Source of the DNA: Frondihabitans sp. PAMC 28766 | Lineage (GTDB): Bacteria > Actinomycetota > Actinomycetes > Actinomycetales > Microbacteriaceae | Length of the DNA: 64,000 nucleotides | NCBI RefSeq assembly: GCF_001577365.1 | Contig: NZ_CP014513.1 | Location: 310,001 to 374,000, forward strand | Direction of reading: 5' to 3' | In this document: one piece after another, positions 33,550-42,431 of the stretch | How the letters are laid out: each line of letters opens with the position of its first letter | Numbering within the stretch: position 1 is the stretch's first letter | Made by a program: the position numbers and the translations under genes | Notes under the pieces: model-generated | Told to the model about the DNA's origin: nothing | The model's database searches: none | Seen by the model: only the letters and a program-made list of their open reading frames with translations

Positions 33550-33607
33550 GTGAGTGGCAGATTTCCGCGGAGGATGGCCCCGTTTTCCGCGGAAATGTGC
33601 CACTCAC
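33550..33607. repeat. 58-bp inverted repeat between two leftward genes
   Basis: 22-base arms (33550-33571 and 33586-33607) pair with one mismatch; the loop has 14 bases. Each arm contains TTTCCGCGGA, itself nearly palindromic. It lies 33 bases before the lipoprotein's stop region and 90 bases upstream of the AbiEi-type start. Probable terminator of the lipoprotein gene. Confidence 0.7.
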
Positions 33608-33640
33608 CGGGCGCGAGGGAGCGGCAGGGGGGGGCGAGCG

Positions 33641-34570
33641 CTAGCTGCGCAGGGAGGTCGGCAGACTGTAGAACCAGACGGTGCCGCCGGGGTGGTCCTT
33701 CGTCAGAGTGGTGTCGAGGTCGCGGTAGTCGTAGTCGAGATTGTGTCCGACCAGCTTCACCGTCGTCGTGCCGGCCACCGTCGAGACGGCACTGACGATC
33801 ATCACGTGGTCGGGCACGCCGTTGTTGTTCCAGTCGAAGTACGCGAGGTCGCCGACCTGCAGCTGCGAGCGCTGCGTCGACGCCAGGCGAGTGAATCCGA
33901 GCGACGGGGCGAGGTCGTTGAACGATGGCGCGTACGCCCACGAGGTGCTGTGCGAGGCCTCGGAGTCGTAGAACCACGACGTCGACTTCGCCAGCCCCGC
34001 GGCGAGCAGCGACTGCGAGACGAAGTTCTGGCAGTCGCCGCCGAGCGAGTCGAAGTTGGCGTAGGCCGCGTTGTAGCGGGGGAGGTTCCAATGCGCGAAG
34101 GCGTACTGCATCTCGCGGTCGACGCCGGTCTTCGCCGCCCAGGTGTAGGTGAGCGAGCGGGCGGAGGCCACGATGGCGGCACCCTTGTAGACGGCGATCG
34201 CGCCGGATGACGGCTGGTAGTTCACGGCGCTCGGCACGACGGCGGTCACCGACGTGGGGCTCTTCGCGACAACCGCCGGAGACGCCACCCCGTTGAAGGT
34301 GACCTTGTCGACACCCGTGAGGTTCGACCCGCTGAGGGTGACCGTCTCGCCTCCGACGAGGGAGCCCGCCGACGAGCTGGCCGACGTCACGCGCGCCACT
34401 GTCGAGGCGGCTGCGGGTGCGGTCGCACCCGCCGAACCGGCGGCCGACGAGGCACCGGGCGTAGCACCCGACGTGCCACCGGCCCCGGTGGTGCAGCCGG
34501 CCAACAGGGCCGACGCGACGATTGCGGCCGCCGCAGCACCCAGGATCCTGCCGTTGTTGCCAAGACGCAT
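33641..34570 (-). CDS. Lipoprotein with IPT/TIG-like and Amidase_6 domains
   Basis: A 309-residue secreted protein. The signal peptide ends in the lipobox LLAGC; an Ala/Ser/Gly linker follows, then an IPT/TIG-like beta domain (GGETVTLSGSNLTGVDKVTF) and the Amidase_6 domain: YNAAYANFDSLGGDCQNFVS holds the catalytic Cys, GVPDHVMIV the His. This resembles NlpC/CHAP-type peptidoglycan amidases, so a cell-wall hydrolase is plausible, anchored outside the membrane. The start ATG at 34570 has no clear Shine-Dalgarno. Confidence 0.85.
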   Translation of the reverse strand: MRLGNNGRILGAAAAAIVASALLAGCTTGAGGTSGATPGASSAAGSAGATAPAAASTVARVTSASSSAGSLVGGETVTLSGSNLTGVDKVTFNGVASPAVVAKSPTSVTAVVPSAVNYQPSSGAIAVYKGAAIVASARSLTYTWAAKTGVDREMQYAFAHWNLPRYNAAYANFDSLGGDCQNFVSQSLLAAGLAKSTSWFYDSEASHSTSWAYAPSFNDLAPSLGFTRLASTQRSQLQVGDLAYFDWNNNGVPDHVMIVSAVSTVAGTTTVKLVGHNLDYDYRDLDTTLTKDHPGGTVWFYSLPTSLRS

Positions 34571-34742
34571 TCGGTGACACCCATCGCTTTCGGCCGTCGG
34601 TCGGCGAGAGCGACGATATCAAGACGAGGTCCCCAAGAGCCTGGGACACGAGTATCTTGACGAGCAAGGCAAGTCACGCGCAGCACTGTGGCGAGCACGA
34701 CAGGTCACGAGCACGACGAGATCACCGACGAGGGAGATCAGC

Positions 34743-36578
34743 ATGTCAGGGTCAGGATCAGGGGCGGCTGCGGCAGCGACTGCGGCAGCGAGCGCGGCGC
34801 CGGCCGAGCGCGAGGGGCTGATGACGCACAGGCAGATCCTGTTCGTCATCTTCGGCCTGATGGCGGGCATGTTCCTGTCGTCGCTCGACCAGACGATCGT
34901 GGGCACGGCGATCCGCACGATCGGCGACGACCTGCACGGTCTCGACCACCAGGCGTGGGTGACGACGGCCTACCTGATCTGCTCGACCATCGCGACGCCC
35001 ATCTACGGCAAGCTGTCCGACCTCTTCGGTCGGCGGCCGCTCTTCATCATCGCGATCGTGATCTTCCTGGTCGGGTCGGCCGCGGCGTCGTTCTCGACCT
35101 CGATGTACATGCTCGCGGGCTTCCGCGGCCTGCAGGGGCTCGGCGCCGGCGGCCTCATGGCTCTCCCGCTGACGATCATGGGCGACATCCTGGCGCCCCG
35201 CGAACGCGCGAAGTACCAGGGCTACTTCCTGGCGGTCTTCGGCATCTCGAGTGTCATCGGGCCGCTGATCGGCGGTCTCTTCGCCGGCACCCCGCAGATC
35301 CTGTTCATCACCGGGTGGCGCTGGGTCTTCCTCCTCAACGTGCCGATCGGCGTCATCGCCCTCGTGATCGTCGGCATCTTCCTCCACATCCCCGGCCAGA
35401 GGCGCAAGGACAACGTGGTGATCGACTGGTTCGGCGCCGTCTTCGTCATCGTCGCCGCGGCGCCGCTGCTGCTCGTGGCCGAGCAGGGCCGCACCTGGGG
35501 CTGGGGGTCGGTCACGGCCTGGGTCTGCTACGTGATCGGCGGGCTGGCGATCGTCGCCTTCATCTGGACGGAGCGTCGCATGGGCGACGCGGCCCTCATC
35601 CCGCTCAAGCTCTTCCGCAGCGCGACCTTCTCGATGGCGACGGTGCTGGGCGTCCTCGTCGGTTTCGGCATGTTCGGCGCACTGCTGACCGTGCCGCTCT
35701 TCCTCCAGTTGGTCAGGGGGGCGACGCCGACCCAGTCGGGGTTCCAGATGCTGCCGATGATCCTGGGCCTCATGATCTCGTCGATCGTCTCGGGCCAGAT
35801 CATCTCGCGCACGGGCAGGTACAAGATGTTCCCGCCCATCGGGACGGGCTTCATGATCATCGGCTTCGCCTGGTTCACGCAGGTGACCTACGACAAGCCC
35901 TGGTGGTTCATGTCGATCGGCATGGTGTTCGTCGGCCTCGGGCTCGGCCAGCTGATGCAGACGCTGACGCTCGCCTCGCAGAACTCCGTCGGCCCGCGCG
36001 ACATCGGCGTCGCCACGTCGTCGTCGACGTTCTTCCGGCAGATCGGCGGCACGCTCGGCACCGCGGTGCTCTTCTCGGTGCTGTTCTCGCGGCTGTCGAC
36101 GACGATCCCCGACGCCTTCAAAGACAAGACGCTGGCGGCCGCGCAAGCTGCGGCGTTGAAGGACCCGAAGGTGCTCGCCGACCCGAACAACTCGACGCTG
36201 CTGGCGCTCCTCAAGAAGGCCTCGACGGGCGACTTCTCGGCGCTCGGCAATGCGCTGAACGGCGACACGTCGTTCTTGAACAAGTCGACCGAGGCCCTCA
36301 AGGCCCCCTTCCTCGCCGGGTTCTCGAACGCGACGGTGACCGTCTTCACGATCGCCCTCGCCGTCGTGATCGTCGCCTTCATCCTGAGCTTCTTCCTCCG
36401 CCCGGCGCCGCTGCGCACGCGCTCGGCGATCGACGAGGTGGCCCACCAGAACGCCCAGGACGCCGCCGAGGCCGACCGTACGACCACGGTCGACGAAGCA
36501 GCCCTGGCGGCGCAGGCGGCCGCCAACCGCATGGGCTCGCCGGTGGCACCCGACACGGGCAGCATCAGGATCCCGTAG
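34743..36578 (+). CDS. MFS drug exporter, DHA2 (14-helix) family
   Basis: A 611-residue proton-driven exporter. FLSSLDQTIVGTAIRTIGDDL is motif D1, GKLSDLFGRRP motif A, FRGLQGLGAGG motif B, and LAVFGISSVIGPLIGGLF motif C of antiporters. A long loop between the last two helices and a charged tail follow, as in Lmr/EmrB-like proteins. GGGAGA seven bases before sets the ATG at 34743. No adjacent repressor; substrate unknown. Confidence 0.93.
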   Translation: MSGSGSGAAAAATAAASAAPAEREGLMTHRQILFVIFGLMAGMFLSSLDQTIVGTAIRTIGDDLHGLDHQAWVTTAYLICSTIATPIYGKLSDLFGRRPLFIIAIVIFLVGSAAASFSTSMYMLAGFRGLQGLGAGGLMALPLTIMGDILAPRERAKYQGYFLAVFGISSVIGPLIGGLFAGTPQILFITGWRWVFLLNVPIGVIALVIVGIFLHIPGQRRKDNVVIDWFGAVFVIVAAAPLLLVAEQGRTWGWGSVTAWVCYVIGGLAIVAFIWTERRMGDAALIPLKLFRSATFSMATVLGVLVGFGMFGALLTVPLFLQLVRGATPTQSGFQMLPMILGLMISSIVSGQIISRTGRYKMFPPIGTGFMIIGFAWFTQVTYDKPWWFMSIGMVFVGLGLGQLMQTLTLASQNSVGPRDIGVATSSSTFFRQIGGTLGTAVLFSVLFSRLSTTIPDAFKDKTLAAAQAAALKDPKVLADPNNSTLLALLKKASTGDFSALGNALNGDTSFLNKSTEALKAPFLAGFSNATVTVFTIALAVVIVAFILSFFLRPAPLRTRSAIDEVAHQNAQDAAEADRTTTVDEAALAAQAAANRMGSPVAPDTGSIRIP

Positions 36579-36806
36579 CGAGCGGAATGCCCCGGCGGTC
36601 GGCGGAATCACCCCGTTCAGCCCGGAAACCCTGCGCGACGATCGTGGTCTTACGAAATGTGACAGGCCCTCGAGGCCCGCGATTCCGGGCATCGGGGCGT
36701 TTGACGGCGCGGATGAACCGTCTGGTACACGATTTTTCGACCGGCGTAATCAGGAATCAATAAACGGGTGTCACGATTGATCCACACCTCGAAGAAGGAT
36801 TCGATC

Positions 36807-37310
36807 ATGGCGCTGACTCCCTACTCCCCCGACTCGCAGCTGCTGCGCACGACGTTCTCGTACTTCCCGTCCGGCGTCGTCGCTCTGGCCGCCGAAGTCG
36901 ACGGCGAGCACGAAGGCCTCGTCGCCTCGTCGTTCACCGTGGGCGTCTCGATGGAGCCGCCGCTGGTGCTGTTCTCGGTGCAGAACACGTCGACCACGTG
37001 GCCCACGCTCAAGAAGGCCGAGCGCATCGGCATCTCGGTTCTCGGCGAGACCCACGGCCAGACCGCCCGTCAGATCGCCGCGAAAGACAAGGCGACCCGG
37101 TTCGAGAACCTCGAGCTCGAGACGAGCAAGGGTGGCGCGCTCTTCGTGCACGGCTCGCCGGTCTGGCTCGAGACGAAGGCCTACGCCGAGTATCCCGCGG
37201 GCGACCACACCCTGATCCTGCTCGAGGTCACCGGTCTCTACACCGATGCCACGCTCGAGCCCCTCGTCTTCCACGGCTCCGCCTTCAAGCAGCTGCTCAA
37301 GACCGCCTAG
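36807..37310 (+). CDS. Flavin reductase-like (FMN-binding split barrel) protein
   Basis: A 167-residue protein of the flavin-reductase family supplying reduced FMN or FAD to monooxygenases. LLRTTFSYFPSGVVALAA, VASSFTVGVSMEPPLVLFSV (flavin-binding) and HTLILLEVTGLY are typical. GAAGGA nine bases before fixes the ATG at 36807. The 228 bases before it hold no gene I can support. A perfect 28-bp hairpin follows the stop. No monooxygenase is adjacent. Confidence 0.87.
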   Translation: MALTPYSPDSQLLRTTFSYFPSGVVALAAEVDGEHEGLVASSFTVGVSMEPPLVLFSVQNTSTTWPTLKKAERIGISVLGETHGQTARQIAAKDKATRFENLELETSKGGALFVHGSPVWLETKAYAEYPAGDHTLILLEVTGLYTDATLEPLVFHGSAFKQLLKTA

Positions 37311-37324
37311 CCCCCTCCCCGTTC

Positions 37325-37386
37325 TACCTATAGGTGCGGCCCTCCCGCAGCGAAACATCGCTGCGGGAGGGCCGCACCTATAGGTA
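37325..37386. terminator. Perfect 28-bp hairpin between flavin reductase and DNA methyltransferase
   Basis: Arms 37325-37352 and 37359-37386 match over all 28 bases, with a 6-base loop AAACAT. The arm base is ACCTATAGGT, itself a palindrome. It begins 15 bases after the flavin-reductase stop and ends 60 bases before the stop of the leftward methyltransferase: a bidirectional terminator by position. Confidence 0.8.
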
Positions 37387-37394
37387 AAACGAGT

Positions 37395-37465
37395 GGGGGT
37401 CAGACGAAGGTCGCGAGAGGGGGTCAGACGAAGGTCGCGAGCGGGGTCAGACGAAGGTCGCGAGC
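37395..37465. repeat. Tandem triplication of the methyltransferase 3' end
   Basis: Three head-to-tail copies of GGGGGTCAGACGAAGGTCGC plus GAG and one more base (24, 24 and 23 bases, differing by one G and one base). The third copy holds the real C-terminus and stop of the leftward methyltransferase (LATFV-stop); the other two are extra copies beyond the stop. Confidence 0.88.
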
Positions 37466-38295
37466 GGGAGGCGACGCCGCATCACGGCGACGGCCTCGGG
37501 GTTCGAGTCGACCAGCACGTAGCGCCGGCCGAGCGCCGCCGCGACCGAACCCGTGGTGCCGGATCCTGCGAAGAAATCGAGCACCCAGTCGCCTTCGCGG
37601 CTGGACGCCTGAACGATGCGCCGGAGGATGCCCTCGGGCTTCTGCGTCGGGTAGCCGGTCTTCTCGTTGCCCGTCGGCGACACGATCGTGTGCCACCACA
37701 CGTCGGTCGGCAGTTTGCCGCGCGCGACCTTCTCGGGTGTGACCAGCCCCGGCGCCATGTAGGGCTCTCGGTCGACCGCGGTCGAGTCGAAGTGGTAGCC
37801 GGTCGGGCTCTTGACGTAGACGAGGATCGTGTCGTGCTTCGTCGGCCAGTGGCTGCGGCTCTTCGCGCCGTAGTCATACGCCCAGATGATCTCGTTCAAG
37901 AACGAAGCGCGTCCGAACAGCGCGTCGAGCAGCACCTTCGCGTAGTGCGCCTCGCGGTAGTCGAGGTGCAGGTAGAGCGTGCCGTCGGGGCTGAGCAGCC
38001 GCCAGGCCTCGGCCAGACGTGGCTCCAAGAACGACCAGTAGTCGTCGAACCGGTCGTCGTATTTCATCAGGTCGCCGCGGATCCGCTCGTACTGCACGCC
38101 CTTGAACCCGGCGACCGCACCCGTGCGAGTGCCGCGGACGGAGTGGGTCTCGTGCCGCGTCTGGCTGCGCCCGGTGTTGAACGGCGGGTCGAGGTAGATC
38201 ACGGTGAACGCGCCATCGGGCAGAGACGGCAGGATCTCGAGGTTGTCGCCCTCGACCACGAGATCAGGCGACTTCGGGGTCCACAGGTCGGGCAT
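37447..38295 (-). CDS. Orphan beta-class adenine/cytosine-N4 DNA methyltransferase
   Basis: A 282-residue enzyme. The order is IYLDPPFNTG (catalytic DPPF, motif IV) first and DFFAGSGTTG (AdoMet motif I) near the C-terminus, which defines the beta group of amino-methyltransferases. HWPTKHDTILVYVKS and YPTQKPEGILRRIV are conserved in the family. No restriction endonuclease lies nearby, so it probably acts as a solitary regulator or defence remnant. The recognition site is unknown. CACAAT lies six bases before the ATG at 38295. Confidence 0.9.
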   Translation of the reverse strand: MPDLWTPKSPDLVVEGDNLEILPSLPDGAFTVIYLDPPFNTGRSQTRHETHSVRGTRTGAVAGFKGVQYERIRGDLMKYDDRFDDYWSFLEPRLAEAWRLLSPDGTLYLHLDYREAHYAKVLLDALFGRASFLNEIIWAYDYGAKSRSHWPTKHDTILVYVKSPTGYHFDSTAVDREPYMAPGLVTPEKVARGKLPTDVWWHTIVSPTGNEKTGYPTQKPEGILRRIVQASSREGDWVLDFFAGSGTTGSVAAALGRRYVLVDSNPEAVAVMRRRLPLATFV

Positions 38296-38355
38296 CCTCC
38301 TATTGTGGCGGCGTTCCGGGGAACCTCCGACCAAGCCCGGCGTAGGGTCGTCGCC

Positions 38356-38640
38356 ATGACCGTCGAAGTGCGCAATGACGAGGCCCAGAGCCAGTACACG
38401 ATCCTGAGCGACGGCGAGCCCGTCGGCTTCGCGGTCTACCAGATCTCGGGCGACGAGATCGCCTTCACGCACACCGAGGTCGACCCGGCCCAGCAGGGCA
38501 AGGGCTACGCCGGTCAACTCGTGCAGCACGCCCTCGACGACGTGCGCGCGACGAGTTCGCTGCGGGTCGTGCCCGCCTGCTCGTACGTGGTCGACTTCGT
38601 CAAGCGCCACCCCGAGTACGAAGAGCTCACGCGCCGCTAG
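38356..38640 (+). CDS. Short GNAT-fold N-acetyltransferase (YidJ/COG2388 type)
   Basis: A 94-residue minimal GNAT domain. FTHTEVDPAQQGKGYAGQLV is the acetyl-CoA loop; ACSYVVDFVKRHPEYEEL is the conserved C-terminal motif of this short subgroup. Substrate unknown. TAGGGT ends seven bases before the ATG, so the transcript is probably leaderless. Confidence 0.88.
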   Translation: MTVEVRNDEAQSQYTILSDGEPVGFAVYQISGDEIAFTHTEVDPAQQGKGYAGQLVQHALDDVRATSSLRVVPACSYVVDFVKRHPEYEELTRR

Positions 38641-38706
38641 CACCAGCGAGGCCCTGGGGCGGGCAAAGGGGTGCCCCCCGATCGTGGAGCCCCTGAACGT
38701 GGACTT

Positions 38707-39378
38707 ATGCCGCCTTGGCAATATCTCGACACTTGTCGTGTGACCCTCGCTCAGCAACTCTCGCGCCTCGAATCGCTTCTCGACTCGATCGACCCCGCCG
38801 TCCTGGCCTGGTTCACGCGCGCCTACGACGACGACACGACACCCGAGCAGTTGCGTGATCTGCAGGCCGACGTCGAAGCGTTAGTGTCGTCGCTGTGCGA
38901 GGCGGTCGAGGCGGCGGGGCCCGGGCCGGCCGCTCGCCGGCAGGCGCTGGGCGACTATTTGCGGCACGCGACCCAGCCGACCCGCGCGAGCGCTCCTGAT
39001 CCTGCCGCCGACACCGACACCGCGCCCGTGACCCTCACCGCACCTGTGCATGCGCCCGCGCCTGCGGTGACGCACAGCATCTCCGATCTCATTCGCGCGA
39101 GCGACACCGCCGAGACCACCGGCACGGTGGCGGCCACGGTCGTGGACGTGTGGTCGACCCCCGGCTACGTCGAGTACCGCCTGAGCGACGGAGCCGAGAC
39201 CCTGGTGATCGGCGTGCACGAGGCGGGCTGCGACGTGACGCCGACCACTGGACAGCAGGCCGTCACGACCGTCAGGATCGCGAAGGGCGCGGCCACGATC
39301 ACCGAGCCGGTCGACCCTCGGAGACCATCCATCCTCGGGGCCGTGCCCGCCGAGCTTCTGGAGTTCCGGCCCGTCTGA
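38707..39378 (+). CDS. Hypothetical protein, helical N-terminus and beta-rich C-terminus
   Basis: About 223 residues. The N-terminal 80 are helical (LAQQLSRLESLLDSI, QLRDLQADVEALVSSL); an Ala/Pro/Thr linker follows; the last 90 (GTVAATVVDVWSTPGYVEYR...VTTVRIAKGAATI) look like a small beta barrel, perhaps OB-like. I recognise no family. Start uncertain: ATG 38707 or GTG 38740. GC-rich codon use supports coding. Confidence 0.65.
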   Translation: MPPWQYLDTCRVTLAQQLSRLESLLDSIDPAVLAWFTRAYDDDTTPEQLRDLQADVEALVSSLCEAVEAAGPGPAARRQALGDYLRHATQPTRASAPDPAADTDTAPVTLTAPVHAPAPAVTHSISDLIRASDTAETTGTVAATVVDVWSTPGYVEYRLSDGAETLVIGVHEAGCDVTPTTGQQAVTTVRIAKGAATITEPVDPRRPSILGAVPAELLEFRPV

Positions 39379-39468
39379 CCCGGGCCCCACAGACCTCGCC
39401 CGCGCCCCAGCCGCCTCCGCCGGATCGGAGCCGTCGGGACGCGGGCGAGCCCCACGTGGGCGGCAGCG

Positions 39469-40518
39469 TCACGGGACGCGGGCGAGCCACTCCGGGGTCG
39501 CGAACTTCGTGCGCACGAGCTCGTCGGCGACAGCCAGCTCTTCAGGGGTGACGTGGCCGACCCGGGCGCCGTACAGCCCGGCGAAGGTCTGTTTGAGCCG
39601 CTCGATGATCTCGGCGCGCGACAGGCCCGTCTGCGAGCGCAGCGGGTCGACGCGCTTGGCAGCGCTCGTGGTGCCCTTGTCGCTCATCTTCTCTCGGCCG
39701 ATGCGCAGCACCTGCACCATCTTGTCGCCGTCCATGTCGTAGCTCATGGTGGCGTGGTGCAGCAGGGCACCGTTGCCGAGGCGCTTCTGCGCGGCGCCGC
39801 CGATCTTGCCCTTGGCGCTCGTGATGTCGTTGAGCGGCTGGTAGAAGGCGTCGATGCCGAGCGACTTGAGGCCGGTGATGACCCACTCGTCGAGGTAGGC
39901 GTAGCTGTCGGCGAAACTCATGCCCTGCACGAGGTCACCCGGGGCGTAGAGCGAGTAGGTGACGACCGACTCGGCGTCCATGAACATCGCGCCGCCGCCC
40001 GAGATCCGGCGCACGACCTCGAACCCGTACTTCGCAGCGTTCTCAGGATCGACCTCGTTGCGGAGGCTCTGGAAGCTCCCGATCACGACGGCCGGCTGCT
40101 TCCACTCCCAGAAGCGCAGCGTCGGCCCGCGTCGGCCGGCCCCGACCTCTTCGGTCAGCACCTGATCGAGGGCGAGGTGCGTGTTCGGCGAGACGGGGCC
40201 ATCGTGGACGATCTCCCAGTCGTAGTCGCGCCAGTCGGTGGCCCGGCTGAGGCTCCGCCGGACGGCGACGGCGATCGCCTCAGGCGTCACGCCGAGCATC
40301 GTCGTGCCCTCGGGCAGCCCGGCGCGCACAGCGGCGGCGATGTCGGCGGAGTCGGCGGCGGCGTCGAGGCCGTTGACGGAGCGGTCGATGGCCTCGAGCG
40401 CTTCGTCGGGCTCCAAGAAGAAGTCGCCCGCGAGGTGGAACGACGCGATGCGCCCCTCGCGCACGTCGAGGTCGACGACGACCAGCTTGCCTCCGGGCAC
40501 CTTGTATTCACCGTGCAT
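39469..40518 (-). CDS. lplA: Lipoate-protein ligase A
   Basis: A 349-residue enzyme that adenylates lipoate and transfers it to E2 and GcvH proteins. An accessory domain (about 1-95) precedes the BPL/LplA catalytic domain; VVRRISGGGAMF is the lipoyl-AMP loop and KIGGAAQKR carries the catalytic Lys region. The small domain being N-terminal is a known arrangement in actinobacteria. TAGGCT ends six bases before the ATG at 40518: leaderless. The gene is alone. Confidence 0.92.
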   Translation of the reverse strand: MHGEYKVPGGKLVVVDLDVREGRIASFHLAGDFFLEPDEALEAIDRSVNGLDAAADSADIAAAVRAGLPEGTTMLGVTPEAIAVAVRRSLSRATDWRDYDWEIVHDGPVSPNTHLALDQVLTEEVGAGRRGPTLRFWEWKQPAVVIGSFQSLRNEVDPENAAKYGFEVVRRISGGGAMFMDAESVVTYSLYAPGDLVQGMSFADSYAYLDEWVITGLKSLGIDAFYQPLNDITSAKGKIGGAAQKRLGNGALLHHATMSYDMDGDKMVQVLRIGREKMSDKGTTSAAKRVDPLRSQTGLSRAEIIERLKQTFAGLYGARVGHVTPEELAVADELVRTKFATPEWLARVP

Positions 40519-40564
40519 GCGGCCAGCCTACGGCCGGCCGCCGCGGCCAGGCACGGCGGGTCGC

Positions 40565-40621
40565 CGAGAGTGCGCAAATGGCCGAGTTCGCCCAAAGTGA
40601 GCGGCGAGTTGCGCACTCTCG
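40565..40621. terminator. 57-bp hairpin between lplA and the hydrolase gene
   Basis: CGAGAGTGCGCAA (40565-40577) and TTGCGCACTCTCG (40609-40621) pair perfectly; the 31-base loop can fold further. It starts 20 bases after the hydrolase stop, read leftward, and lies upstream of lplA. Confidence 0.65.
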
Positions 40622-40641
40622 AGGGAGGCCGGCTGAGGAGG

Positions 40642-41531
40642 TCAGAGGGCCGGGGCGGGGGCCGGGGCGGGAAAGCGCGCGTCGAGCCAGGCGACGAGAT
40701 CCGTGGTCACCTCGGCGCGGTTGGTCTCGTTGAAGACCTCGTGGCGTGCGCCGTCGTAGACGATCAGCTCGACGTCGGTGAGGTGGCTGCGGTTGAGGTA
40801 GGCGTGCGCCAGCTTCTCGGCGCTCGGGGTGCCGCCGAGCGGGTCGTCGCTGCCGACCATGATCAGCAGCGGCAGGTCGCGGGCGAGCCGCGTCGCCGGT
40901 CGCCCGTAGAGCCGCAGGGCGTCGCGCAACCCAAACAGCTTGAGCACGCTCGCCTCGACCGCGAGCGGGTCGACGGCCATGGCCCGAGAGACGGCAGGAT
41001 CACGGCTGAGCCACTCGAACCCCGTGGTGCCCAGGTGCGCGTGCCGCTTGTTGAGGTCGCCGCCGTTCATCGACCCCGGCGTCCGGTAGGCCGTGCCGGT
41101 CAGCACCACGCGTCGTACGAGGCGGCGTGCTCGTTGAGAATGCGCTGCGCCATGAGTGAGCCCCACGAGTGCCCCAGCAGGATGACGGGCGCGTCGTGGT
41201 TCTCTTCGCGAGCGATTCCGGTGAGCTGACGGATGGCATCCTGCGTCGCCGCGAGACCGCCGACCCCGAGGTGCCCGAGCATGCCGCTGCCCTCGCCCCA
41301 CTGCGCGATGCCCGTGCGGCCGTGGCCGCGGTGGTCGTCGGCGTAGACGGTGTAGCCGGCGCGAACGAGATTCTGGGCGAGCTCTTCGTAGCGCAGGGCG
41401 TACTCGCCGACTCCGTGGGCGATCTGCACGACGCCGCGGGCCTCCGGGGCGCGCCAGACGTAGTAGCTGATCACGACCCCGTGGGCGTCGACGAACTCGT
41501 GGTCGTGTCGGACGACGTCGGTGGCAGGCAT
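40642..41531 (-). pseudogene. Alpha/beta hydrolase (monoacylglycerol-lipase-like), frameshifted
   Basis: The first frame gives VVQIAHGVGEYALRYEELA (oxyanion HGxxE), DHRGHGRT and the nucleophile elbow LLGHSWGSLMA, then stops at 41100. VVLTGTAYRTPG, the catalytic Asp in MVGSDDPLGG and His in DGARHEVFNE follow in a second frame to 40642. One missing G near 41105-41112 explains the break. Restored length about 295 residues, as in lysophospholipase/MGL proteins. CAGACT lies six bases before the ATG. Confidence 0.8.
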
Positions 41532-41570
41532 GCGGTCAGTCTGCCACCGACCCCGGCACGGTCGGACGGA

Positions 41571-42324
41571 TCAGTGAGCCGAGTAGCCGCCGTCGACGAG
41601 GTGGTAAGACCCCGTGATGAACGACGCGTCGTCGCTGAGGAGGAAGAGCGTCAGAGCGGCGACCTCCTTGTCGGTGCCGAGGCGGCCGGTGGCGTGCTGC
41701 GCCTCCAGGGCGGTCAGCGCCTCCGGGCCGAGCGAGGAGCGGACGAGCGGAGTGTCGATGAAGCCGGGGCCGACCGCGTTGGTGCGGACGCCCTGGGCGG
41801 TGTACTCGAGCGCGGCGACCTTCGTCAGGCCGATGAGGGCGTGCTTCGAGGCGACGTAGGCCGCATTCTGGGCGATGCCCACCGAGCCGAGCACCGAGCT
41901 CATGTTGACGACGGCACCGCCGCCGGACGCGACGATCGCGGGCAGCTGGTAGTGCAGACCATAGAAGACGCGCGCTGAGGTCGATGCCGACGACACGGTC
42001 CCACGCGGCGATCTCGTAGTCGCCGATGGTGGCAGCCGGAGCGCCGATGCCGGCGTTGTTCACGGCGAGGTGCAGGCCGCCGAAGGTGTCCTGGGCGAAA
42101 GTGACCGCCTTCTCGCTGTCCTCGGGCTTCGCGGTATTGGCGACGAGAGCGGCCGCCCTACCGCCGGCCGCGACGATCTCGTCGACGACGCGCTGCGCCG
42201 ACTCCTGCTTGATGTCGGTGACGACCACGGATGCCCCCTCGGCGGCGAGCGCCTTGGAGATGCCTTCGCCGATGCCCGAGCCGCCGCCTGTGACGATCGC
42301 GACTTTGCCTTCGAACCTGCTCAT
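41571..42324 (-). pseudogene. SDR oxidoreductase, frameshifted
   Basis: The first frame holds AIVTGGGSGIGEGISKALA and NNAGIG; it shifts near 41970. The second frame continues with VFYGLHYQLPAI, MSSVLG, YVASK and PGFIDTPLV to the stop at 41571. Adding one base in the GCGCGCG near 41970 restores about 251 residues. It diverges from the MarR gene, whose operators lie between. RBS AGGAAG six bases before the ATG. Confidence 0.8.
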
Positions 42325-42399
42325 GACTTCCTTCGTTCCTTCGACTTGATATTGACAACAACCGTCGTCTATCTTACTGCATTCCCACTTGCCATTTAT

Positions 42400-42425
42400 T
42401 TAGCGCGGCTAATTTGTTAGGCTAA
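42400..42425 (+). promoter_or_regulatory. MarR-type operators before the MarR/MFS operon
   Basis: TTAGC-GCG-GCTAA (42400-42412) and TTAG-G-CTAA (42417-42425) are perfect inverted repeats sharing the half site TTAGC/GCTAA. TAGGCT inside the second copy lies eight bases before the ATG at 42432 and could be the -10. Autoregulation and control of the divergent SDR are inferred. Confidence 0.6.
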
Positions 42426-42431
42426 GGATCA

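Noticed and set aside
34688..36763. Frames of 644-691 codons overlapping the DHA2 exporter on both strands
   Set aside because: The exporter frame at 34743-36578 has all MFS motifs; the others are charged low-complexity shadows.
36579..36806. Flavin riboswitch before the flavin reductase gene
   Set aside because: The conserved junction sequences of the FMN riboswitch are not present, and the gene has an ordinary Shine-Dalgarno.
37395..37465. Three direct repeats as a CRISPR-like array
   Set aside because: The 23-24 base units are directly adjacent with no spacers, and they are copies of a gene end.
41571..42324. Two separate SDR genes
   Set aside because: The cofactor half and the catalytic half are complementary parts of one SDR in different frames, not two complete enzymes.
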